Part shown: piece by piece, positions 11,082-22,438 of the stretch
How positions within the stretch are numbered: position 1 is the first letter of the stretch
How the letters are laid out: each line of letters starts with the position of its first letter
NCBI GenBank assembly: GCA_038373885.1
Contig: JAWZYV010012338.1
Span: forward strand, 186,001 to 250,000
DNA: 64,000 bases
Reading direction: 5' to 3'
Source: Cheiracanthium punctorium
Taxonomy: Eukaryota; Arthropoda; Arachnida; Araneae; Cheiracanthiidae
Position numbers and translations under genes: made by a program
Notes under the pieces: generated by a model
What the model saw: only the letters and a program-made list of their open reading frames with translations
Told to the model about the DNA's origin: nothing
Database searches by the model: none

Positions 11082-13897
11082 CAGGCCCGTCGCTAGTGGG
11101 TGTGCAGGTTGTGCACCGCACAAAGGCGCCAAGGTAGAGGGGGCGCCGAAACGACTGAAGAAGTGTTTTGCGAAAAATTAACATTTTTCGAAAAAAAATA
11201 TTTTTGTTTAAGTTTATATTGCAGACTTCTAGGAAAGTACTTTCCCCGTTGTAATGCCCTCTGCAATGTTTTTGCAAGATTTCATCTTACAAGTTCTTGT
11301 ATACAGCACTGCTTTGTTAGCATCCCTCCCCCCCCCCCCGCTATCCCTTAGGCTAGCGTTTCTCAACTTGTGGGGCGCAGAGCGTTTGCAGGGGGCGGGC
11401 GAGAAAAACGAAAGAGCAAGTAGTGATGCATGTTTTTAAAAAATCATCTTATTTATTCTCATTTTTACTCAAAAAATATCCATTTTCGCTTAAAATGTTC
11501 ATTCAAACTTTACTGATAACATTACTTTGTGCTCCAAAAGCAGTGATCGTTTACATTCAGCTGTACTCGCTTTTTCCTGTATGTAGTTTTCTACTGTACT
11601 TCCCTCCTCCTCCCTTAAAAATCACCTGAATTGGTATCGTGCTGGGTAAAGAGGTCGGCAAGAAAGGTCATGGTATGAGCAGGACGAGAGAGGTGTTTAC
11701 ACTCCTGTTCATGGCATTTCTCGCGCTCGCTGCCATGAAAGTGGGCTGAGTGTGGGGAGGGGCTCATCTTAGGCTTTCCCACACTTCAGTAGTAAAATAA
11801 TACAAAAAAAGTTCAGTACACCAATTCACTATACGGACGGCTTGGGGAGAGGAAATCCTGATGACAAATGCAAATCTAGGAATGGACATGGACCTAAAAG
11901 GGGCGCAAAGAGAAATACATTTCATATTTTTTCTAATCGAAGTTGCCTGGTACGTAAATGAGTGCTCATATAGAAAGGTAGATCGTGCCCCTTCCTTCGG
12001 TGTTTCTGAAATTATTTTTTTTGTTGTTGTTGTTCTATACCGAATTTGTATTGCTACAAGGACAGTCTGAAGTATTTTACAGCCTCAAAAGAGCATTTCC
12101 CACATAGAAACACTGGTATAGGCATTCTTGCATGGGTCTTAAAATTTAAAATGCTTTACCAACCCAACAGAAAAGTAACATGAATTGGCGTTTAAATGTT
12201 AATTATTTTCTAAAATGCATAAAAGCAATCTACTTTATTTGTGTTACACATTTATTGAATTCCGAAGTATGGGATCCAAGGGAGGACGATATCTCTTCCC
12301 CATAGCATATTTAAAGATTTGCGAAATTGCTTGGGCGTTTAACCCACTTTTGAACCTAGTTTTATTCTGTCTGCTCTGATGATTGAAGAGATGCAATGGA
12401 GAAAGCTCTCCTTCTGTAACCAGTGTTTCTTTCCGGCATGGGTCATTAAAATAATTTTAGACATTATAATCTGACTTTCGTGGTTTTCTTTGAGCAAACT
12501 GTTTTATAATTTTAGAAAGATCTAATTCAACAGTTGACCTACAACGTTTTTTCATCAACATTAAACGAATTTTATTTCATTTTTATTGATAGAGCCATAA
12601 TTTTTAATCATACGTATTTTCATTTTGTACCATGCTTTTAAACATTTTATTAATGCATTGTCATGCCTTTGAAAACATTTTGAACAGTGCGCAAATTTTT
12701 AAATTCTGTAGTAGAAATTGTTTTTATTTTTTTTCCTTTTTCCAAGTATTTTACATTCAAAACAAAACTCATAACTTAATTTAATAAAATACATAAGCCA
12801 TGTTCTTTTTAAATTTTTTGTTCCATTTTCCCATATTGTTGCAATAAGAGATACTGCACTTTCCTTTTGAGTTGTCAATGTGAAAGTAAAATAAATCAGC
12901 CCTTTGAAATGTTTGACTTTTCATTAAAATATCCACTGTTCTTGAAATTAAATTATATAACAACCATCTGCCATTATCTTCTACGCTGAAATCGGTCGCT
13001 TGAATTTCAAACCTATCTTGTGTAAATCTGGATAAACAAAGAGCTTCAATAACCGATGCTTCCAAATAATATGGGCATTTTTGGAATTATCAACTATGTT
13101 AAAACTTCTCATTTTTAGTTTTCCTTGTATTATATTGCTTTATTTATAAACAAACAGTGCACATATACAATTAAAATATTTTCATGCTTTTTATTTAGAT
13201 TTAAGGATTTCTCATTATTTTTGAATCAATGTCATGGTGTCTCTGAGTAAATCTGAAACGTTATACCAAAGTGAGCTTTCTGCTAGTTGTGAAGCGCATT
13301 CACCGTTAAACATTAGGGCAGTGTTCTGTAATTATTGTTGAAAAAAAAAATGCACTTTATTCTCCCCTCCCCCTTCTTTCGTCCTTTTTTTTGGGGGGGG
13401 GTGTAAAGAACAGGCATCCCCCTTGGAGGATAGGATGCCACGCACTTGAATTTACTGAATTCCATATCACTAGAGCTCTGCAAAAGACTAGTTTAGATGG
13501 AAGCAAATCTGATCTCCGCACCCATGGTTACTGTTGGCTACCTACCACAGTGTTTTTAGTTCCACTACTTTACGAGGTCGTATACCGCATGTACTGGGTG
13601 AGTTTTCGGCAGTGCCGGATATCCATCGGGCAACCCTACAGTCCTGAGCAATACAGTATATTCTCTACTGAATACTAATATGGCACTGTAAAATCATATT
13701 TTTGTTTCAAAAATTGAATATTTATTGGGGTGCCACCTCCCGAGACTCTGTTTAATATTGATATTTTCCAACTGAATAAGTACATGGAATAGTAGAATGA
13801 TACTTTAGTTTCGAAGACTGAATTTTTTTTTTTTTTTCTGTACGGGCGCTAAATCGGTGTTTGCACAAAGGCGCCTGACACATCGGCGACGGCGCTG
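11082..13897. mobile_element. hAT-superfamily element, 2.8 kb, with perfect 8-bp target duplication
   Basis: The ends are CAGGCCCGTCGC and GCGACGGCGCTG, imperfect inverted repeats that share the nearby 'gcacaaaggcgcc' block in opposite orientation. The 8-bp sequence cccaaaat flanks both sides exactly (11074-11081 and 13898-13905), the hAT signature. No recognisable hAT transposase or zinc finger was found, so it looks non-autonomous or decayed. From about 11353 it contains TAGCGTTTCTCAAC sequence similar to the hAT MITE at 58974-59311, apparently a nested copy. Confidence 0.85.
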
Positions 13898-14186
13898 CCC
13901 AAAATATAAAGCAGCTAATGATGGGGGTGGCGGAATTTTAACTATAATAATTACTTATTCCCAATATTTTAAAAGATCAATCATGTTTCCTTCATTTTAT
14001 GAATATTAATAATGTTTTAGTTCACATATGGGCAACCCCCGGCCTGCGGAGCTGATGTGACAGCCACGACTTTTGAACCGCCCAGCGGAACATTTCAAAT
14101 TATCATAAAAAACCCATATAAACTATTCATCAAGATGGGGAAACGCGCCAAAACTGCTATTTTAAAAATTGTTCCAAGTAGAATCC

Positions 14187-14310
14187 GGTTGATTTCTACT
14201 TAAGCGCAACCACTCTCGCCAAGGTCGTGATAACATTATATAAGCAGTACCATCACAATTTTTTTGTACTTACGTGGCGACCATAACTTATATTAACACA
14301 GCGGTTTGGA
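14187..14310. mobile_element. Fragment of the MITE family seen at 46131-46505
   Basis: GGTTGATTTCTACTTAAGCG followed by ACTCTCGCCAAGG and a 'gcagtaccatcacaatttttt' block matches the left part of the 46.1-kb MITE with substitutions. Only the left end is present. Confidence 0.6.
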
Positions 14311-14316
14311 AAAGTT

Positions 14317-14391
14317 AATACTGTAAAATTTCATTACTGTAAAATTTCATTTACTGTAAAATGTCATTTTAAAGTTCATACTGTAAAATTA
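14317..14391 (+). repeat. Short tandem repeat, unit ~18 bp (ACTGTAAAATTTCATT-like)
   Basis: Four to five copies of 'tactgtaaaatttcat' with small variations follow one another directly. Confidence 0.75.
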
Positions 14392-15869
14392 GCCTATGGA
14401 GTTCGATTTTTTTTTTCAAGCCTACAAGTTCTATCACTACGAAATATTAATATAGAGGACCATTGTTTATAAACTATAACGTTTTTCAAGAGACCGTTAC
14501 TAAAAACATTTTAAAAATTGAGTTTTTTTTTCTTCTTTTTTGAAGATTCTGAAATTTACTAAAGTTATAATGCATAGTAAAAGCTCAAGCCTGTCTAAAG
14601 TGGATCTTTAACTACGCGGAAACTTGTTCTTTTATCAAATATTTCTTGGTCCTCTGAATACTTACTCTAGGATATAAACAGTTGAGGATTCAGAAATTTT
14701 TTTAGAAGGGACTAATTTAAAAAAAAAGAAAAAAATAACATTTGTGACCTAAACACGATATGCAATAAAACAAAATATCACTTTAAAGTAGGGTCATTCC
14801 ACGTCAAATCAAACACAAAACTGGAGAAAGTTCACCACACCAACTTAGATTTTCCTTAAATTTTATATAGAGGATTTATAGGCTAAGAAATCAACAAATC
14901 TCAATTTTGAAGGTTCTACGATAATTAATTACCGAGAAATTAATTATGCAAATTTTTAAGTTTTCTGCAAGATGCGCCAACTTTTTTCTCGATTCTTTAA
15001 ATAACTCCTTACCTGTAAAAGTTACTGAAGTGAAAATTTGTTTCTAGGAGTAACTTTTTACGCTGATTCCAAAAATGTTATCGAAATTTTTGTATCTTCA
15101 ATAGTTTATGCATGAGCACTGCATTTGCTAAAAAACATCATGAATTTTTTTCGGCATGTCTGATCACAGACACATGTTTTAAATTTTTATATGTTGTTAA
15201 GGTGGAATAATCCTACATCCCAAAATAATTTCATCTTGGCTTTCTGCTCAGGAGCAGAGAAAAAAAAATTATGTATGTACCTATATATGAGGATTTTCAT
15301 ATGCAACATTTATACTGAAGATGAGAAAATTCAGAAGCATTAGTCAATTTTCCTAGGTCTTTTAAATTGATATCTGAAGTTTAACTACTACTCCAGGCAT
15401 TTTCAAAAACTAGAAAATATATCAAAGTGCTTGCATCGGAAAACGTAAAACGAACAAACAGCAAAAAATGCATGTAAAACAATGTTAAATTAAAAAGAAT
15501 TCTAAAGTTAAAATTTTGAATTATTTTTAATTTAACCCTGTTGTTTTTGGCAATCATCCATCAGGCAATAAAGCTTTGTAATTCTGTATGACATTCAAGT
15601 CAATCGAAGGAACAAAGTTTATTGAAAGAATTGAATTCCTGTAAGTAACAGTACTTGTTTACCTTTAACAGAATGCGAACAAAATTGTGCTTTGGCTAGT
15701 TTTGTGGATACAGCAATTTGAAATAGGTTTTACTGTATACTGTATTAAATTTTTATTGTTACAACAACTAGCATAGCAATGTGAGGCACATTGTCAAATT
15801 GCACATTTGGTGATATATTGCAGAATAAATGTCATGTAACCAGTTATTCACGGCAAACTTTTACGTCTA

Positions 15870-16160
15870 CCCTCCTAGGAGGATTATATTCGAAATGTTC
15901 TGAAATCGATTTTTAGGCATTCTTGAGTGTTGTGTATTTTACAGCAAGAATTTTATCGATATCTCTTTTCTTCTTTGAGATCCCGCAGAATATGTAGAAA
16001 GAACATTTTGGGCCTTTATCCTCCATAAATTAAGAATTTTAGAAAATACTCTCTAATCTAGCACCTACGCTATAAAATCCCACTCGTGCCAAATTTCATG
16101 TGATTAGCTTCAGTAGTTTTGGCTAGGCAAAATATTGACATACGGAAAACGGATAGAACG
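15870..16160 (+). repeat. Dispersed repeat (family R), copy 1
   Basis: The segment with TTTTACAGCAAGAATTTTAT, a 'cctctttt..ttgagatc' phrase and 'aatctagcac' recurs at 44510-44720 with about the same order and spacing. It forms part of the spacer of the inverted-repeat element and is non-coding. Confidence 0.6.
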
Positions 16161-16941
16161 ACTTTCCGGTAGACCTAATATATATATATATATATATAAC
16201 TAACAAGTAAAACACAAAACATACTACAAATAAGACATATCTCGCATAAAAGTAACAGCTATTATCAAGAATTAGAAACCAGATTTTGAATCCAAATAAA
16301 GTGCTAGAATTATTGTGATAGTATAATGGAACGGAAATTATATCCACTGTCACCATCTTCAGGGACCACAAACAGTGGATTATAATTTACAGTAAACCAA
16401 ATAGTAGGGTTTCGGTTGTGTGGCATATCAGAAGAGATATTAACTCCACACATCTGGGCCCTACCCTACTATATAAAGGAAAGAAGAAATCAAAAAGATA
16501 ACAAAAATTAGAAAGATAATTTTACATACCATACCTTGAGCACATGGAAATTTATTTTGAACAGTTGATATGTGTTGCCAATGCTAAGAATTGTAAAAAG
16601 TGAAAAATGGTGTTGCCACTAAATAAATGTGTATACAGAAAAAAGATGTTGTTTTTTACACTGATTAAATAAAAACAGCAGCAGCAGCAATATATATGTT
16701 TTATTAAACATTGTTCTTTATTTTTGAGTTCAATATCATACAGAATTCCAAAGATTTATTGGCTGATGGATGATTGCAAAAAACAACAGGGTTAAATTAA
16801 AAATAGTTCTAAATTTAACTTTAGAATTCTTTTGAATTTAACATTGTTTTACATGCATTTTTTGTTGTTTGTTTGTTTTACGTTTTTCGATGCAAGCACT
16901 TTGATATATTTTCTAGTTTTTGAAAATGCCTGGAGTAGTAG

Positions 16942-17225
16942 TTAACCCATTCGTGCCTGGATATTTTTTCGACTTTCTTCGATTTTTGCCAACACCAGCA
17001 GTAATTGATAAATTTCTGATGTCAACTTTTTGAACAAGGGATGATTTCATTTAAAATCATTATGTATAAAAATAGAAATGTCAACATCCTACTTGGCCAT
17101 ATTAAAATATTTTGTGAAATTGAGGTTCAATACTCGCGAATAAAGGCTAGGAAAAATAAATAACGTTTTCGAATGATAGCGAAAATGCCGTCCCAAAAAA
17201 GGGACGCTAGGCATAAATGGGTTAA
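16942..17225. mobile_element. piggyBac-like MITE (family P1), copy 2, nested in an inverted-repeat arm
   Basis: It starts with TTAA then CCCATTCGTGCCTGG and ends with GCATAAATGGG then TTAA (17222-17225). Removing it and one TTAA restores the arm sequence that pairs with the left arm near 15375-15385, which directly shows a TTAA-specific insertion. It is the best-preserved of three copies. Confidence 0.9.
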
Positions 17226-17808
17226 ACTTTAGATATAAATTTAAAAGACATAGGAAAATTGACTAACGCTTCTGAATTTTCTCATCTTCAGTATAAATGT
17301 TGCATATGAAAATCCTCATATATAGGTACATACATACAATTTTTTTTCTCTGCTCCTGAGCAGAAAGCCAAGATGAAATTATTTTGGGATGTAGGATTAT
17401 TCCACCTTAACAACATATAAAAATTTAAAACATGTGTCTGTGATCAGACATGCCGAAAAAAATTCATGATGTTTTTTAGCAAATGCAGTGCTCATGCATA
17501 AACTATAGAAGATACGCAAATTTTGATAACATTTTTGGAATCAGCGTAAAAAGTTACTCCTAGAAACAAATTTTAATTTCAGTAACTTTTACAGGTAAGG
17601 AGTTATTTAAGGAATGGAGAAAAAAGTTGGCGCATCTTGCAGAAAACTTAAAAATTTGCATAATAAATTTCTCGGTAATTAATTATCGTAGAACCTTCAA
17701 AATTGAGATTTGTTGATGTCTTAGCCTATAAATCATCTATATAAAATTTGAGAAAATCCGAGTTGGTGTGGTGAACTGCATTGTTTGATCTGATGTGGAA
17801 TGACCCAG

Positions 17809-17985
17809 CAAGCTTGATTTATCAAGTCAATAAGCTTGAATTAAGCTTGAAAATTTCAAGCGTGTAAGCTTAATGCCAGCATGAATCAAGTGTTCTAGTT
17901 TACACTTGCCCAGCTTGCATTAAGCTTGACATAGCCAGCTTAATTTCAAGCTTAAAAAAATTTCCTAAAAAAATTTCCTAAATAC
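17809..17985. repeat. AAGCTT-rich clustered short repeats
   Basis: Many occurrences of AAGCTT/TCAAGCTT/AGCTTAA are packed into about 150 bp, partly as inverted pairs. A similar AAGCTT-rich stretch occurs at about 23955-24030, on the far side of the Transib element. The two may be the ends of one older element into which Transib inserted. Confidence 0.5.
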
Positions 17986-18639
17986 ACGGGGCGCCGCACA
18001 GTGGGAAAAACGTCAAATCTAGGTGGACATCGCTTATAACTTCTAAAGAAATAGTCAAAATCACTTGAAATTTCGTAAATATTTTTTTGAGATCCTTAAC
18101 GGTATTTGGATAAGCTGCGGTAGTGATCGGATATGGTGCAGTTGCTATTGCGACCGGTCGCAATGACCACTTGAGCACCTTGCGACTGCGTTGTATACTC
18201 AACGAAAAATTGCGTCTTTGATATGGTTCATGGTGTTTTTTTAATGCGCTGAATCGAATGAAACTACTTTCAAAGCTCTATCTATAATTCTTAATGTTAT
18301 ATAAGAACAATTCAATGGCAAAAATTGAAAAACAACTAATAGTTTGTTCATTTACAAAATTAGCATATGTTCTAAATAAAATACATAGATTACTACAATA
18401 TAAACACAGAATACTTTATAAATAAATAATATAAAATGAACGAAGATTGTTCATATATCTTTAAACTTAAAATCGTAAAAAAAAAAAAATCAAAATTATA
18501 GGTACCGACTTCCAACAATTTTGTTCCTTTTCTAGAAATTCGTAAGAATCATGGCTCTGATAGCAGAGCTAAAACAATTCATCTGTTAAAAATTATTTTT
18601 ATGAGAAGATTGCAACAAAGCACCACCATCTTCAATAGC

Positions 18640-19830
18640 CAAAGTTGAAATGTATGGATCAGATGAATTAGGAAGGGTGTAGAACAAGTATTCCATCGTA
18701 CTTTTTCTAGTGTTTTCTCACCTAAATCGTCTCAGATCCACTTTTCTCGCTTCCATAGCTTTTTCGGACATCAAACCAATCGCTATCGAACATCAATCAA
18801 TGATTTCATGTGCGTGGATTAGCAGCTTATGTACACTTGCTGGCACTGAGTACCAGTTATACAGGATGGATACATATAGTTCTGCAGTCTGAATCTTGTA
18901 CTCTGAAAAATGCTCTGCATTAATGGCGAATCCGCTAGAAATAGCCCGAAGAATAATGTAGAATCTTTTCAGAAGTTCTTCGTTTAGTCCAGTTACTGTT
19001 GCAACAAGATTCTTCAAAGAAAAGAGCTGCTTTGTTCCCATCATTGGTTGACCCAACACCCTGTTTCACAACACCAATAAGCAATCCCATTTTTTCCCCC
19101 CGAAAGCAATTTCATTTTTGTATCTCTACTTTACTCTTCGTTTTATGGAAAATTTCTATATCAGTTGTATCTTTTTTGTAAATCCGCAATTTCTGTATTT
19201 TTAAACGATACAAAATACTTAAAAACACCTCGAGACAGCGAATGTAGGCGTGAAGTGAAGAAACTACGAAGTTGTATTGTGTTGCATGTATCGGACGACT
19301 AATATTGATGAATGATCATTCATTGACTTTGGCGTATCACCGCATATGTTGCACGTTTGAACTGATTTTTCTGTACATGCACTTATGGTTTTTCCGTCGA
19401 TAGTCATCTGAAGGTGATAGTGTATTCTATGAGCGGAGTTTTCCTTATCTACATGAATCAATGTGAGCTGAAAATCCTCTATTTGAGATTCAATAGCTGA
19501 AATTTCCCTTCGCGTCTGAAGGGTGGTCTCTTCTCAAAGGCAATTTTAATTGGTCTACAAAACCGAGGTGATGACGATTTTCTGTGGTGCCAAATTACTT
19601 TGTTGTCGCTATTTGTTTTTAGTTGCAGAGGCACAAGACAAGTGGAATAGAGATCTGAATCGCTGAGGTAGAAACTCTGCCTGTGCCTTGCTCTTCCAGA
19701 TTCTCGTCTTTGTCATCACTTTGAGAGTCTGACTGAATATACCGCTGTTTATAATTGGAATGCCTGGAACTACCATCTCAACCCCATTTACCATACAAGG
19801 TTAAGTCGGAAGGCATTGCTCTTCAGGATT
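18640..19830 (-). pseudogene. Transib transposase (RAG1 core homologue), decayed
   Basis: Read in several frames on the minus strand, the order matches the Transib/RAG1 core. Near 19777-19745 is a first-aspartate motif DGSSRHSNYKQ, preceded by YGKWG and a stop. Near 19570-19520 is SSSPRFCRPIKIAFEK. Near 19390-19330 is a zinc-binding-type segment DGKTISACTEK...QTCNICG (CxxC). At 19059-18793 is LVATVTGLNEELLKRFYIIL through SVPASVHKLLIHAHEIID, comparable to the RAG1 histidine-rich region. Near 18782-18740 is IGLMSEKAMEARK, which occupies the place of the catalytic-glutamate segment. In-frame stops (after HEIID and after DLRRFR) and several frameshifts show it cannot encode a full enzyme. The family assignment rests on recall of conserved motifs and on the matching ends. 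Confidence 0.75.
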
Positions 19831-20264
19831 GCTCTTCAGGACATCTTCTAAATCAAAGCTAACCGTTGACTGGTATGGTCCAAAAGACTTGCAAAGTGAC
19901 TTGAACTGCTGTTTCTGTGATAGTTATAGATTCAGCAGTTGGACAGCCTTCCTTTTTTGCCTCCAAAACTGAGGGGTAAGAAAGATATCTCGGCGGCGAA
20001 TAAACTGGAGTTTTGTTGGGATAGTAATATTTTTTCTATATTATTAGTACAATATTACATTATACTATTAATAATACTGTAATAAATTTATTTATAACTA
20101 GCTGAAGTACCCGTTCTCCGCACGGGAATGAATGGACTTTTTGATATTACGATTTGTGGTGATTACCATTCATTGTAATAAACAGATATAGCAAAGTGGA
20201 TATCGCGTTATATTGTGTCCAATAATCATGCATACCGAATTGCAAGGCAATCGTTTGTACGATG

Positions 20265-21030
20265 CAGAAGGCCATGCGGCGTAGCGCAATCTAGTGGCGA
20301 GTTTTAGCAAAACGGATACGGCGAAAATATTTTTCGCATTCAGATATCGATGTATACGAATTTTCATGACTATCGGCTGGACAGTCCTGAAGTTCATGTG
20401 TTGACGCGACATCTAGTGGCAAGTTATAGGAAAATGGATAGCGCCAAACTCTTCCCCGTGTTCAAATATCTATGTATACCTATTTTCATAGCGATCATTT
20501 GCACAGTCAAGAAGTGATACACTGCAGGGCCATCTAGTAGTTAATTAAAGTAATGATTTGCTACAGCGCCGTCAAGTGGCGAGTTATAGCAAAATGGATA
20601 ACGCCAAAATATTCTCATTGTTCAAATAGCTATGTATACTGATTTTCATAGCGACCGTTTGAATGGTCAAGAATTTGGCCTGGTGCAGCGTCATCTAGTG
20701 GCGAGTTAAAATAATAATGCATTGCAGTGTCATCTAGTGGTGAGTAAAATCAAAAGGAACACAGAATATATTCTTCGTGCTGAAATGTGTAAGTATAAGA
20801 AATTTTATGCCGATAGGTCGAACGGTATAGAAGTTGATGCTTTTCAGCGCCATTTAGCGGCAAGTTACAGCAAAATGGATAATGAAAAATATCATCCGTG
20901 TTCTAATATTCGCGTGTACCAAATTTCATCGAAATCGGTTGGACGATATTCGCATAGCAAACGGCTAAACGGAATAGAATTCGACGTTCTGCTGTGCCAC
21001 CTGGTGGCAAGTTAGAGGAAAACGGATAGC
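20265..21030 (+). repeat. Imperfect tandem repeat, CATCTAGTGGCGAGTTATAGC-type units
   Basis: The core 'gccatctagtggcgagtta' followed by 'agcaaaatggata' occurs about seven times at roughly 60-150-bp spacing (near 20285, 20410, 20530, 20572, 20691, 20733, 20850, 21000). 'ctatgtatac..attttcatagcgatc' phrases lie between. Apparent ORFs here follow the repeat and are not genes. Confidence 0.8.
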
Positions 21031-21894
21031 ATAAAAAGCTTCTCCATGATAAAAGACTTAGGTGAACCAAATTTCATGGTGCAACGGTGCTCAACGGTGC
21101 TGGAGTTTTTCAACCTCATACACTCATACCAACATTCATTTTTATCTATAACCAGTGTCATTATATATCCCAGTCTCAAATAAAATCCAGTTTCAAATCT
21201 AAGCCTCGCCAAAGTGCCAACATACGCCATTTTGCAAGCGTTTTTTTCAGGAAATCGTTCGAAGCATTGACTTAGCAGCAATAATATATGGGAAATGGTT
21301 CGACCGCGAAAAAGTAAAGCAAGCCTTTATTTGAAAAGTTGAATCCCTTAATACAGCCGAATTTTTTTAAATTATCAACTATAGCGTGTTTTATTCATCA
21401 TTACTCCGATGTACTAAATGAGAAGATTTCAATTTTCTGAAATTTGGCGGAATTCCCCCAACTTAAATCAATGTACTCATTTGGCGAGAATTCTGGAGAT
21501 AGATCAATTGAAATCCCTTAATAACTAACTGCATTATTTCTTCACGGATCATTAAAATTTAACGCTGTATTCTAATAAAACCTTTGCACTTGTTTTCAAA
21601 TATCTATTTCCTTAAGCTCTCAATAAATTGCGCCAAGCCGAAATCTGTGCAAACCGCTAGAACTCACTTTCACAAAATCGGCATTTGAGCCATTTTATTT
21701 TTTCGCCAAACTAAAATAATTTACCTATTAGCCTCGGAAATCTTCAATTCTTATTGTTTTGCGTGTAAAGCATTGCATTCCTGCTCTGATTTCCCATGCA
21801 CACGATATTATAATTTTTAAAAAAATAACCTTACGAATATAACCTAACAAAAAAAATCATTATTATTCTTTTATTTTTACTTTGAGAATTTAAA

Positions 21895-22378
21895 ACATTT
21901 TATTCGGCAAAATCGCCACACATGGCAACCACGATTCTTATTTCACACTTTTTTCACTACAGGGGTTACAATTACGGAAAGCTTTTCGCGTGAATAGCAT
22001 AAAAAATCTCTTAAATTCCGGGAACGGGTGGACTTTCAAAGTTTTAAAGTGGACTACGATTTATTCTATATTATTTTACATATCTGTGCTAAATTTCAGG
22101 CCGATAGGTCCATTTTTGTGGATTTGTATACGAACGACATTTTATTCGGCAAAATCGCCACACATGGCAACCACGATCCTTATTTCACAATTTTTTCACT
22201 ACAGGGGTTACAATTACGGAAAGATTTTTGCGTGAAGAGCATAAAAAATCTCTTAAATTCCGGGAACGGGTGGACTTTCAAAGTTTTAAAGTGGAGTATG
22301 AGTTATTCTATATTATTTTACATATCTGTACTAAATTTCAGGCCGATAGGTCCATTTTTGTGGATTTGTATACGAATC
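21895..22378 (+). repeat. Two tandem copies of a 242-bp unit
   Basis: The unit from ATTTTATTCGGCAAAATCGC to GTGGATTTGTATACGAA is present twice, offset by 242 bp, with only a few differences. Long overlapping ORFs across this unit come from the duplication and show no domain. Confidence 0.88.
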
Positions 22379-22385
22379 AAATCCA

Positions 22386-22438
22386 CAAACAAACAAACAA
22401 ACAAACAAACAAACAAACAAATAAACAAACAAACAAAC
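22386..22438 (+). repeat. (AAAC)n microsatellite tail
   Basis: About 13 units of AAAC with one AAAT interruption, at the 3' side of the retroposed element. Confidence 0.95.

Larger units (their letters stand above)
14790..17807. mobile_element. Large inverted-repeat (foldback-like) element, arms ~0.8 kb
   Basis: The left arm (about 14790-15600) starts AGGGTCATTCCACGTCAAAT. The right arm (about 16728-17807) is its reverse complement and ends in GATGTGGAATGACCCA. Similarity continues to the inner ends (TTCTGTATGACATTCAAG against its inverted copy near 16728). The right arm is longer because a piggyBac-like MITE sits in it at 16942-17225. The 1.1-kb spacer holds a dispersed repeat, an (AT)n run near 16181 and a short CAG run near 16677. 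No transposase was seen and no target duplication could be fixed, so the superfamily is left open. The 27351-27967 element has similar GGGTAATTCC ends. Confidence 0.85.

Noticed and set aside
20722..21015. 97-aa open frame
   Set aside because: It lies within the CATCTAGTGGCG repeat block; repeat-derived, low protein character.
22386..22438. CRISPR-like regular repeats
   Set aside because: Plain (AAAC)n microsatellite in a eukaryotic genome; no spacers.
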